From DASVHS01 sp038244815 (GTDB lineage: Bacteria > Acidobacteriota > Thermoanaerobaculia > Gp7-AA8), in contig JBBRTB010000023.1 in the NCBI GenBank assembly GCA_038244815.1, forward strand, positions 1-64,000: a DNA stretch of 64,000 nucleotides, written 5' to 3'. Within the stretch, counting starts at the first letter, position 1; the number at the start of each line of letters is the position of its first letter. This document shows positions 9,124 through 19,600 of this stretch, one piece after another. The position numbers and the translations under genes are program-made. The notes under the pieces were generated by a model, which was given only the letters and a program-made list of their open reading frames with translations, was not told the DNA's origin and made no database searches.

Positions 9124-9648
9124 ATGATGTCGACAGAGGCCGCCGGCGTAGCGATTCTCAACACTCATACGGAGGCTGAACAGGCTGTGAAGGAATTGCA
9201 GCGATCGGGTTTCGATCTCAAGAAACTATCCATCGTGGGCAAGGACTATCACACCGAAGAGAACGTCGTCGGCTACTACAATATCGGCGACAGAATGATG
9301 CACTGGGGCAAGCTAGGTGCGTTCTGGGGTTGGCTGTGGGGTGTCCTCTTTGGATCGGCGTTCTTCCTGGTTCCCGGTTTTGGCCCTATTGTCATGGCCG
9401 GTCCGCTCGTTGCGGCCATCGTCGCAGGTTTGGAGGGCGCCGTGGTCACGGGAGGGCTGAGTGCGCTCGGTGCAGGCCTCTACAGCTTTGGCATACCAAA
9501 GGACAGCATTCTCTCCTATGAAACCGCCATCAAGAGCGACAAGTTCATGCTTGTGGTTCACGGTTCCGCGGACGAGTTGGCCCAGGCGACAAGCATTCTG
9601 AAGCGCATGGGTCACAACGTCGAGGTGCATTCTCCGGTGCTGACATAG
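9124..9648 (+). CDS. YflT-like general stress protein with glycine-zipper membrane core
   Basis: 174 residues. The N-terminal about 45 residues (AILNTHTEAEQAVKELQRSGF, then LSIVGKDY) match the general stress protein 17M-like/YflT domain. Two hydrophobic Gly/Ala-rich segments follow (about 62-85 and 90-122; GAFWGWLWGVLFGSAFF and GPLVAAIVAGLEGAVVTGG). The C-terminal part, with FMLVVHGSADELAQATSIL and GHNVEVH, looks like a small alpha/beta domain typical of DUF1269-like relatives. It probably associates with the inner membrane. The start has an excellent AGAAGGAGA site; ATG at 9124 or 9127 are equivalent. Function unknown, stress association known only by family. Confidence 0.75.
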   Translation: MMSTEAAGVAILNTHTEAEQAVKELQRSGFDLKKLSIVGKDYHTEENVVGYYNIGDRMMHWGKLGAFWGWLWGVLFGSAFFLVPGFGPIVMAGPLVAAIVAGLEGAVVTGGLSALGAGLYSFGIPKDSILSYETAIKSDKFMLVVHGSADELAQATSILKRMGHNVEVHSPVLT

Positions 9649-9842
9649 TCGTGGTCGTGTCGCGGCGAAGCACGATGGGTCGGGAGGTCCGGCACAGTCA
9701 AGCGCCTGAGTTAGATCTCCTCCACACGGCTGGCCCGAGCTCTTGCGGCACGCTTTTGAGTGTGGATGAAGGGCACCCCGATTGACAAGGGTGTGACGTC
9801 TTCGGGTCCACGCCTGACCGCACAATGGACAAAGAAGGCATG

Positions 9843-11924
9843 ATGGAACAGGCACAACTCGACCAGCTTTGCATCAATACTCTGCGAACGCTTTCCATCG
9901 ACGCCGTTCAAAAGGCGCAGTCCGGTCATCCAGGCACGCCGATGGACGCTGCTCCGACGGTCTACTGCTTGTGGCAGCGCTTTCTGCACTACGATCCAGC
10001 GGATCCCAACTGGCCGGCCCGCGACCGCTTCGTCCTCTCGGTCGGGCACGCCTCGGCTCTGCTCTACAGCCTGCTTTATCTCTGCGGGGTCAAGGCGATG
10101 AACCCAACGTACGAGGAGCCCGGCCGCCTTGCAGTGACGCTTGACGACATCAAGACCTTCCGCCAGGCCGGCAGTCGTTGTACCGGCCATCCGGAGTATG
10201 GATGGACCTCGGGGGTCGAGACCACTACCGGGCCGCTCGGACAAGGGGTGGCCACGAGCGTCGGAATGGCGATTGCGGAGCGCTGGCTGGCGGCCACCTA
10301 CAACCGTCCTGACTTTGAATTGTTCTCCTATCGCGTGTATGTCTTGTGCGGCGACGGCGACATGATGGAAGGGATCAGCAGTGAGGCGGCGTCGCTGGCC
10401 GGTCACCTCGCGCTTTCCAACCTCTGCTGGATCTACGACGATAACCACATCACGATCGAGGGCTCGACCAACATCACCTTTACTGAGGATGTTGCGACCC
10501 GCTTTCTCGGCTACGGCTGGAATGTCACTCGCGTCAGCGATGCCAACGACCTGGAGATGCTGACCCGCGGTTATCAGATCTTTCACGACACTCCTGATCG
10601 TCCCACCCTGATCATCGTGCAGAGTCACATCGGCTATGGCGCTCCTCACAAACAGGACACGCGGCAGGCCCACGGCGAGCCCCTTGGTCTCGAAGAGGTG
10701 CGGCTGGCGAAGGAGTTTTTCGGCTGCGACCCCGACGCTCAGTTCGATGTACCTGACGGAGTCATGGCACATTTCAAGGAACAGCTCGGCCGGCGCGGTG
10801 CAACCGTTCGCGCAGCCTGGGAGAAACTGTTTGCGGCGTATCGTCAACAGTATCCGGATCTCGCTGATCAGATTGATCGCATGCAGCGCCGTGAGCTGCC
10901 CCCAGCCTGGGACAGCACGCTGCCGACGTTCCCGGCGGATGCGAAAGGCATGGCCACACGCGACTCGTCGGGCAAGGTGCTGAACGCCATCGCCGCGAAG
11001 GTGCCGTGGATGCTGGGCGGCGCGGCGGACCTGGCGCCGTCGACCAGAACCCACTTGAGCTTCGAGTTTGCCGGCGAGTTCCAGGCCCCGGGCCACGGAG
11101 GCGACTACCGCGGACGCAACTTCCACTTCGGCATTCGCGAACATGCGATGTGCGCCATTGCCAGCGGACTCAGTTTGGCGAGACTGCGTTCTTATGCCTC
11201 GAGTTTTTTCATTTTCACCGACTACTGCCGCGGCGCGCTGCGGCTCAGCGCGATGATGGATCTCCCTGTCATCTACATCTGGACCCACGACTCGATCAGC
11301 ATGGGCGAGGACGGGCCAACCCACCAACCCATCGAACAACTCGCGTCTCTCCGCGCGATGCCCGGCATGATTGTGTTGCGCCCGGCCGACGCCAACGAAG
11401 TGGTCGAAGCCTGGCGGGTGATCATGCAGATCAAGGTTCACCCGGTCAGTCTGGTGCTGACGCGACAGCCGCTACCGACCCTGGACCGCACTCGGTACGC
11501 GCCAGCGAGCGGTGTGTCGCGGGGCGCTTATGTGCTCGCCGATGCCCTGGATCACCAACCTGATGTGCTGCTGCTGGCGACCGGCAGCGAAGTCTCGCTT
11601 TGCATTGCGGCGTATGAGCAACTGCGTTCGGAAGGGATCAAGGCACGAGTGATCAGCATGCCGTCATGGGAACTGTTCGAGAGTCAGAGCCAGGAATACC
11701 GCGACAGCGTGCTGCCGCCGGACATCACGGCACGCGTCGCCGTTGAAGAGGCATCCACCTTCGGTTGGGAACGCTATACCGGCTTCGATGGAACCATCCT
11801 GGGCCTGCATACCTTTGGATTGTCTGCGCCGATGAAAGTGGTCGACCAGCACTTCGGCTTCGAGCCAGCTCACGTTGTCACCGCGGCACGAGAACAGATC
11901 CGGCGCCACGCCGCAACACAGTGA
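9843..11924 (+). CDS. tkt: transketolase
   Basis: Thiamine-diphosphate enzyme that moves two-carbon units between sugar phosphates; with Tal it completes the non-oxidative pentose-phosphate pathway. About 693 residues. Visible: GHPGTPMDAAP near the N terminus, TTGPLGQG, the ThDP motif GDGDMMEGISSEAASLAGHL...YDDNHITIEG, GIREHAM, and EDGPTHQPIEQLASLRAMPGM. Three in-frame ATGs occur (9825, 9840, 9843); AAGAAGG ends at 9838, so 9843 has the best spacing. pgm follows 35 bases later on the same strand. Confidence 0.95.
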   Translation: MEQAQLDQLCINTLRTLSIDAVQKAQSGHPGTPMDAAPTVYCLWQRFLHYDPADPNWPARDRFVLSVGHASALLYSLLYLCGVKAMNPTYEEPGRLAVTLDDIKTFRQAGSRCTGHPEYGWTSGVETTTGPLGQGVATSVGMAIAERWLAATYNRPDFELFSYRVYVLCGDGDMMEGISSEAASLAGHLALSNLCWIYDDNHITIEGSTNITFTEDVATRFLGYGWNVTRVSDANDLEMLTRGYQIFHDTPDRPTLIIVQSHIGYGAPHKQDTRQAHGEPLGLEEVRLAKEFFGCDPDAQFDVPDGVMAHFKEQLGRRGATVRAAWEKLFAAYRQQYPDLADQIDRMQRRELPPAWDSTLPTFPADAKGMATRDSSGKVLNAIAAKVPWMLGGAADLAPSTRTHLSFEFAGEFQAPGHGGDYRGRNFHFGIREHAMCAIASGLSLARLRSYASSFFIFTDYCRGALRLSAMMDLPVIYIWTHDSISMGEDGPTHQPIEQLASLRAMPGMIVLRPADANEVVEAWRVIMQIKVHPVSLVLTRQPLPTLDRTRYAPASGVSRGAYVLADALDHQPDVLLLATGSEVSLCIAAYEQLRSEGIKARVISMPSWELFESQSQEYRDSVLPPDITARVAVEEASTFGWERYTGFDGTILGLHTFGLSAPMKVVDQHFGFEPAHVVTAAREQIRRHAATQ

Positions 11925-11959
11925 GCGTTGCCGTACTGGCTCTAATCCAGGGAGGTAGA

Positions 11960-13642
11960 ATGAGCAGCGTACACGAGACGGCGGAGCGGATCAGTCCTCT
12001 GGCAGGGAAACCCGCCGAGCCGTCGATGCTGGTCAACGTTCCCAGACTGGTCACGGCCTACTACACGCTTGTCCCCGAACCGTCCGTACCCGCACAAAGG
12101 GTCGCCTTCGGCACCTCGGGGCATCGCGGTTCCTCGTTCGACAGGACCTTCAACGAGTGGCATGTCCTTGCCATCAGTCAGGCCATCTGCGAGTACCGGA
12201 AGCAGCGGGGGATCGATGGCCCGCTGTTTCTGGGCATCGACACGCACGCACTGTCCGAGCCGGCCCGCGCCAGCGCCCTCGAAGTCCTGGCGGCCAACGG
12301 CGTGGACGTCATGCTTTCCGAGGACGACGAATACACGCCCACTCCCGCGGTTTCTCACGCAATCCTCACTTACAACCGCGGGCGCGATAAGGGGCTGGCC
12401 GACGGCATTGTCGTGACGCCCTCGCACAATCCACCCGACAACGGTGGCTTCAAGTACAACCCGCCAAACGGCGGGCCGGCGGACAACGACGTCACCGGAT
12501 GGATCGAAGCGAGGGCCAATACGTTTCTCGAAAGCGGCCTCCATGGTGTGAAGAGGATTCCTTTCGAGCGGGCCTTACAGGCCGCCACGACGCATCGGCA
12601 CGACTATCTCAACTCTTATGTGAACGATCTCGGCAGTGTTCTCGATATGGACGTGATTCGCGGCGCGAACATTCGAATGGGCGTCGATCCCCTCGGTGGC
12701 GCCGGGGTTCATTACTGGGCGCGGATCGCCGAGCGCTGGGGGTTGAATCTCACCGTCGTCAACGAAGCCATCGATCCGACCTTCCGGTTCATGACAGTGG
12801 ATTGGGATGGCCGCATTCGCATGGACCCGTCCTCGCCTTATGCCATGCAGTCGTTGATCGGCCTGAAAGATCGCTTCGACATCGCTTTCGCCTGTGACAC
12901 CGACCACGATCGGCACGGGATCGTCACCCGAACCTCGGGGTTGCTGCCGCCCAATCATTATCTGTCCGTCGCCGTCTTCTACCTCTTCCAGCACCGAACG
13001 AAGTGGAGCAAGTCGGCGGCAGTCGGCAAGACAGTCGTCAGCAGTCAGATGATCGATCGCGTCACGGCGAAGCTCGGCCGGAAGCTCTACGAGGTGCCCG
13101 TCGGCTTCAAATGGTTCGTGGAGGGCCTGCTCGACGGCTCGCTTGGCTTTGGCGGTGAAGAGAGCGCCGGGGCGTCTTTCGTCCGTCTGGACGGCAGCGT
13201 CTGGACGACGGACAAAGACGGCATCGTCCCGGCCTTGCTGTCGGCCGAGATCACGGCACGGATGGAGCGCGATCCCGGAGAGATCTACCGCGATCTTGCG
13301 CACGAGTTTGGTGAACCTCTCTACGATCGTGTTGAGGCGAAAGCCACTCCGGCACAGAAGGAAATGCTGAAGAGACTCTCGCCGAAGCAGGTCCGGTCCG
13401 CAGAGCTGGCAGGCGAAAAGATCCAGACCATCCTCACCAACGCACCGGGCAACGGCGCGCCCATCGGCGGATTGAAGATCATTGCAGAAAGCGGATGGTT
13501 CGCGGCACGTCCGTCCGGGACGGAAGACATCTACAAGATTTATGCGGAGAGCTTCCGGGGAGCGGACCATCTGAAGCGCATCCTCAAGGAGGCCCAGACG
13601 ATCGTCGACGACGCTCTGGCGGCGTCTCCGCGGCAGAGGTGA
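11960..13642 (+). CDS. pgm: phosphoglucomutase (alpha-D-glucose phosphate-specific)
   Basis: Interconverts glucose-1-phosphate and glucose-6-phosphate, feeding UDP-glucose synthesis, the donor for the beta-1,2-glucan synthase encoded next. 560 residues, close to the E. coli Pgm class. Motifs: FGTSGHRGSS at the N terminus, active-site serine in VTPSHNPPDNGGFKYN, metal-binding CDTDHDRHG, sugar-binding GGEESAGASF and the phosphate-binding RPSGTEDIYKIYAESF. The ATG at 11960 follows GGGAGGTAGA; the open frame extends far upstream through the tkt 3' end and is ignored there. It converges with ndvB 34 bases downstream. Confidence 0.95.
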   Translation: MSSVHETAERISPLAGKPAEPSMLVNVPRLVTAYYTLVPEPSVPAQRVAFGTSGHRGSSFDRTFNEWHVLAISQAICEYRKQRGIDGPLFLGIDTHALSEPARASALEVLAANGVDVMLSEDDEYTPTPAVSHAILTYNRGRDKGLADGIVVTPSHNPPDNGGFKYNPPNGGPADNDVTGWIEARANTFLESGLHGVKRIPFERALQAATTHRHDYLNSYVNDLGSVLDMDVIRGANIRMGVDPLGGAGVHYWARIAERWGLNLTVVNEAIDPTFRFMTVDWDGRIRMDPSSPYAMQSLIGLKDRFDIAFACDTDHDRHGIVTRTSGLLPPNHYLSVAVFYLFQHRTKWSKSAAVGKTVVSSQMIDRVTAKLGRKLYEVPVGFKWFVEGLLDGSLGFGGEESAGASFVRLDGSVWTTDKDGIVPALLSAEITARMERDPGEIYRDLAHEFGEPLYDRVEAKATPAQKEMLKRLSPKQVRSAELAGEKIQTILTNAPGNGAPIGGLKIIAESGWFAARPSGTEDIYKIYAESFRGADHLKRILKEAQTIVDDALAASPRQR

Positions 13643-13676
13643 GCTTCGCGAGAAACCCTTGCTCGAATGCTATCGG

Positions 13677-16600
13677 TCATCCGCCACCGCTGGCGCGGCC
13701 GCCCCCGCGTCGTGCGGCGCCCATCACGATGTGCACGCGGTGCTTCTGGCCGTCATCCACGAACGGAATCGCCTCGGCTGACACGAGCGAGCCGTCGAGC
13801 TCAGCGGAGATGACGCCGGTCGTGCACCGTTCCGGATTCTCCACCTCGATGGTGTAGAGAGTATCCGGTCCGTTGCGAAGCGTGACTTCAAACCGAGGCC
13901 AGGTCGTCGGCACACAGGGACGGACCGACAATGTTGCCCCGTGCTGCGTGACGCCGAGGATCTCCTCGAGGCCGACGCGGTACATCCATCCCGCTGAACC
14001 CGTGTACCACGTCCATCCCCCGCGCCCCTCATGCTGCGGGTGGGTATAGACGTCGCCGGCCAGGACGTAGGGCTCGGTCTGATAGCGCTCGACCTCGCGC
14101 GGCGTCCGCGTGTGGTTGATCGGGTTGAGCATGTGAAAGAACTCGACGGCATCATCGCCCTGTCCGAGGCGGGCCACGGCGAGGACGAACCATTGCGCCG
14201 CGTGTGTGTATTGGCCGCCGTTTTCCCGCACGCCGGGAACGTAACCTTTGATATAGCCAGGGTTTTCCGGACCGTGATCGAACGGCGGCGAAAGGAGCAG
14301 GACGAGCTGTGGGCCGCGGCGAACGAGATGAGCGCGCACGGCATCCATCGCGCGCTCGGCGTGTGCGGCCGGCGCGACGCCCGAGATCACCGCCCAGGTC
14401 TGTGGAATCGAGTCGATGCGTCCGTCCACGTTCATCGATGAGCCGAGTGGCGTCCCGTCGTCGAAGTAGGCGCGCCGGTACCATCCGCCGTCCCACGCAA
14501 GCTCGAGCATCGCCGCGATCCGCTCTGCCTCGCTTCGCCAGCGTGCGGCGCGGTCGGAGTCCCCACGCGCTTCCGCGATTGGCGCGTACTCCGTGAGGAC
14601 GAGGTGGAGGAAAAAGCCGAGCCAGACGCTCTCCCCTTTTCCGAGGTAACCGACGCGGTTCATGCCGTCGTTCCAGTCACAGCTCCCTATGAGCGGGAGG
14701 CCATGTGCACCCGCCGTGAGCCCGTGCTCGATCGCGCGCACGCCGTGTTCATAGAGCGGTGCGGATTGCGAAGAGACAGCCGGAAGGCCATAGGCGTCGG
14801 CATCGCCCGGCGGAACCGGGGCCGCTTCGAGGAACGGCACGACCTCGTCGAGGACACCTGTGTCGCCGGTCGCTCGCAGGTAGCCGGAGATCGCGTATGG
14901 GAGGAACAGCAGGTCGTCGGAGCAATGCGTCCGTGTCCCCCGCCCGCTCGGCGGGTGCCACCAGTGCTGGACGTCTCCCTCCACGAACTGGCGCGAGGCA
15001 GCGCGGAGCAGGTGCTCGCGCACGAGGTCGGGCCGGGCGAACGTCAAAGCCATCACGTCCTGCAGCTGGTCCCGGAAGCCGAAGGCGCCGCTTGTCTGGT
15101 AGTACCCGGTACGGCCCCACATGCGACCGGCCAGCACCTGGTAGACGAGCCAGCGGTTCAGCAGAATGTCGAACGAGTCGTCCGGGGTCTTCACGGTGAC
15201 GGCGCCGAGGATCGACTCCCATGAAGCCTCGACGGCGCGAAGCTCGGCCGCCGCTGCCTCGGCGTCAGCGTAGAGCTCGATCAACTCGCGCGCTTCCTCG
15301 GCGCTCGCGCCTTCTCCGAGCAGGAAGACAAACCGCGCCGTCTCGCCTGGTGCGAGATCGACGGCGATCTTCAGTGCGGCGCACGGGTCGAGGCCCGCGC
15401 CGAAACGGCCGGAGAGCTCGGGTCGCAGGAAGGCGGCGGCACGGTGCAACGCGCCGTTTCGCCCCAGTACCTCGGTGCGGTCGCCCGTGGACGAAGTAGG
15501 GATGACGCTCGAAGCCGAGAAGGCCACGCGCCCCGCGAAGTCCTGGTTGTAAGGGTTCCTCGCCAGAACAGCGCCGCTCTTTTCGTCCCGTTCCGTCACC
15601 ACGAAAAGATGCTCGCCGGGACGCGGCGGCCCCATCGCCCACTCGTTGTAGGCGAACAGAGAGAGTCTCCGCCTGCGTTGCGATTGATTGGTCAACGTCA
15701 GCAGGGAGAGCTTGACCGCACGCTCGCGCGCCACGAAGACCGCGAGCTCCTGCTCGAGCCCGAGCGCCGCGTGCTGGAAGCGTGTGACTCCGGCGGCGTG
15801 CCGCACGACCCAGCGCGGCGAGCGCGGCCCGCGACGGATGGCGTCGGGCGTCGCCCCCCAGATCACACCCTCCTCATCGTCGCGAAGAACGATTGCCTCC
15901 GAGGTCGGGTCGGTCACCGGGTCGTTCGCGAACGGCGTCAAGCGGTTCTCATTGCTGTTCAGCGACCATGTCACGGCGGTGCCGGACGCGGACACGAGCG
16001 TGCCGAAGAGCGGGTTCGCGATGACGTTTGACCAGGGAAGCGGGGTTTCCCTTCCCTCTTCGAGAACGACGACATACTCCTTGCCATCGTTCGTGAAGCC
16101 TCCGAAGCCGTTCTCCATAACGAGCGGAGGCACGGGCACGGGCGGCGTGTCGTCGTTTGCGGCCACGGGCGGTGGACCGGTGGAAGGCGAGGGCGCGGCC
16201 TCGGCCGGCATCTCGATCTCGGGGTTCTCGAGATGCTCCGCGAGTCCGCCACGGTCCCCGGCCAGTACGGCATGCGCGACGGTCTGGACGAGGATCCACT
16301 CGGCCTCCGTCATCGCGTCTGCGCGTAGGAGGTAAACCCCGCCCGACTGCCCGTGGTGCGTTCCCCATGGACCCGCCTCGACGAGCTGCGTGAGTTGCGC
16401 CTGCATCGCGTCGAGGTAGCTGACAGGGTGCTCGTTCAGGATGACGATGTCGGCCTTCAGCCCCTCGAGCCGCCAGTAGGCCTGCGCCTTCAGGACTTGC
16501 GCGACGAGCGAGATGTCATCCGTCGCGAGCACGCGCACCAGGACGATCGGGAGGTCGCCCGAGATGCCGAACGCCCAGAGGCCCGACTGCCCGAGAGTGT

Positions 16601-19600
16601 TCCGGGCCATCACCTCCGGCCGGACCCGCATCGACGCGTCGGCGCCGAAGACCCGTGAGCCGAGGCGCTCGAAGAGCTGCGCCTCCTCCGCGGAGACCCC
16701 GAGATAGCGAAGCGAGACCTGCGAGTTGGTGAATGCGAGCGCAAACGCGCGCCCCGCCGCGCCCGGGTCGTGGTACTTGTGCGCGAGTTGGCGGGCCGTG
16801 TCGACGTCCACCGCCGCTCCGGTTGCAAAAGACAGGCGAGCGATCGCGCCGGGCGGGAGGCTCAGCCGCGTCCTCAAGCTGAAGATCGGATCGAGGACCG
16901 CTCCGGTCGTGCCACTGAGCGCCCGGCCGTCGAGGGCGCGCGGCCACTCCGGCGAGCGGCCCCGGCCGAGGAATCGAGACCGGTCTGTCTCACGCTCGAT
17001 CGCTGCCTGCGGCAGTCTCTCCAGCGAGAGGGTGTGGAACGCATGGAACGGCGCATCCCCCTCGCCGCGCGGGCGGCGGCGCGCCAGGAGCGCGGCCGCC
17101 TCCGGGAGCCACTCGGTCTCGACGAAGAGCTTGCCGAATGCGGGGTGCGCGACATCTTCCATGTAACCGCCGAGCACAAGCTCGACGTAGCTGGTGGCCT
17201 CGATCGTGCGCAGCCGGTCTCCCCTGTTCGCGACCGAGAGGCGGCGCACCTCCACGTCGTCCTCGGGCGAAATCGCGATCTCGAGCTGGGTCTCGATCTC
17301 GTCGTCGAGCCGGCGGAAGACCGCCTTCTCGAGGTTGAACGTGACCGAGTACGACTCGGGTTCCGTGCAAACGGGCTGGTAAGTTGCCGACCAGACGGCC
17401 CCGTTCCGCACATCCCGCAGGTAGAGGAACTGACTGCCGTAGTCGCGCGTGCGGTCCTCGCGCCAGCGGCTGACACTGCGTCCCTTCCAGAAGCTCGCGC
17501 CGCCGCCAGCATGGGTGACGATTGAGACGTAGGAGCCGTTCGAGAGGATGTTCGCCCTTGGGAACGGCGTGTGTGGCGACCGGAACCGGCGTGTGGCCTC
17601 GGTGAGCACAGCCGGAGTGACGCGCGTCTCCTCGGCGGGGTGGGGCTCGACGATCGGGGCCTGGCGCGGGACCCGCTCCTCGAGGAGCAACTCGGTTGCT
17701 TTCACGCGCGGATCGGCGTGAAAACGATTGACCATGATGTCTCCGAGGAGGACGTTCGCGAGCGCAATGAGAGTCATCCCCTGGTGATGGGCGAAGAAGG
17801 CATTCACCAGTACACCCTGGTGCTTCTTCTCGTCCTCGACAGGCTCATCTTTCACTTCCTGTTCGCGCCGTCGCCGCGTGTAGTCGATCGATTCGCAGAA
17901 ACCGTAGGCGCCGTCGAGGCCCGCCGCTGTCAGGCGCGCGAAGTTGCGAACGGCGGTTGCCGGATCGATGAGTGCGGCGAGTGCGGTCGCATACGGCGCA
18001 ATCACGAGCTCGTCGCCGACGCGTCGCTGCAGCCCGAGCCCCGGCACGCCGAACGCTTTGTACTGGTAGGTTCCCGCGCGGTCGGTCACGGAGTACGCAG
18101 CCTCGGAGATCCCCCAGGGGACGCCGCGCGCACGGCCGTACGCGATCTGCCGCGACACCACTCGCCGGCACGATTCGGAGAGGAGCGTACCGGGACGATC
18201 GCGCATCAGGAGCAGCGGCATGAGGTACTCGAACATCGTGGCGCTCCAGGAAAGAAGCGTCGGCACTCCGTCCACGCTGACGACTGGACGTCCGAGCCGG
18301 AACCAGTGCGCCTGCGGCACCTCCCCGCGCGCGACTGCAAGGAAGCTCGTGAGACGCGCTTCGGAGGCAAGCAGGTCGTAGGTAGAAACGTCGAGGCGCC
18401 CCGGTCCGTCCGCATCGGCCAGTCGGTAGCCGATCGAAAAGAGCTGCCGCTCGCGGTCGTAGAGCGGGGCGAAGTGCATCCCGTCTGCGAACAAGCGGGC
18501 GCGGGTCGCCAGCGAGGAGAGGATCGTGCCGAGCGCCTGCTCGAGGCCGGGCCTGACGGCCAGTTCATCGAGGCCTACGCTGAGCGCCATCAGCGAGGCG
18601 CAGAGGTTCCCGCTGTCGACGGTCGAGACGTAGCGCGGCGGAAGCGGTTCGCGTGTCGTCGTGTCGTACCAGTTCAGCAGGTGCCCCTCCCACATTTCGA
18701 GGCTCAGGGCCGTGTCGAGTGTCGCGCCGATCCGCTCGGCGAGCGCGTCGATGCCGAGGAATCCGAGATCGTGTGCGGCAAGCGTCGAGAGGAGCGACAT
18801 GCCAATGTTCGTCGGTGACGTGCGGTGGGCCACCATCGGCCCGGGGTACTCCTGGAAATTGTCGGGTGGGAGCGCGTTGTCGCGCGGCGTGACGAACGCG
18901 TCGAAATAGCGCCAGGTCCGCTCGGCAATTGCGAGGAGGCTCTCCCTCTCGACACGATCGAGCGCGCGACGCAAGATCGGCGTGGGCCGGCTCAGCCTGT
19001 AAGCTACAAGGGGGGCGACGAGCCAGAGGAGAGCGAACGGGGCGGCGACCGGCAGCGCGGCCGGCCGCGCCAACGACGTCAGCAGGAGGAGCGAGGACGC
19101 CGCGATCGGTCCTGCGGCAACCTCGCCGATGAAGCCTCGGACCCCTCCCTCGAGCAGATGCGCCGCCCGCGCCGACTGCGAGGCTGCCGTCTCCCATTCG
19201 AGAAGCCTGCGCTGTGTGATCGCCAGGCGCACAAGCGTGACGCCGATCGCGTGGAGCGTCTCCCATGCATGGAACGGGAGAAGAACGATCGCCAGCGCCG
19301 ATTGCGCCGCTGCCATCCCGACGTCCTCGAGAGCACCCTGGACGTGCACGCGCACCGGCTTCCTCAGGTGCCATCCCTTTGGCGGACCGGCCAGAGCCGA
19401 GAGCAGCGGCATCGAGGCGATCGCTGCGGCGACACCCGCCCAGACCAACGGGAGCCCTGGCAGAAACGTGCAGCCGGCGAGCACGAGGAGCAGGAGCGAG
19501 GGGGTGGCAAGGCTCCGCCTCAGGTTGTCGAGGATCTTCCAGCGGCTGATCACGGGAAGGTCGTTCCGAACCGAACCGTGTCGTGTTGGCACCCACGGAA

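Noticed and set aside
9711..11441. 576-codon open frame on the minus strand
   Set aside because: Entirely antisense to the well-supported transketolase gene; no family signature, a by-product of GC-rich codon bias.
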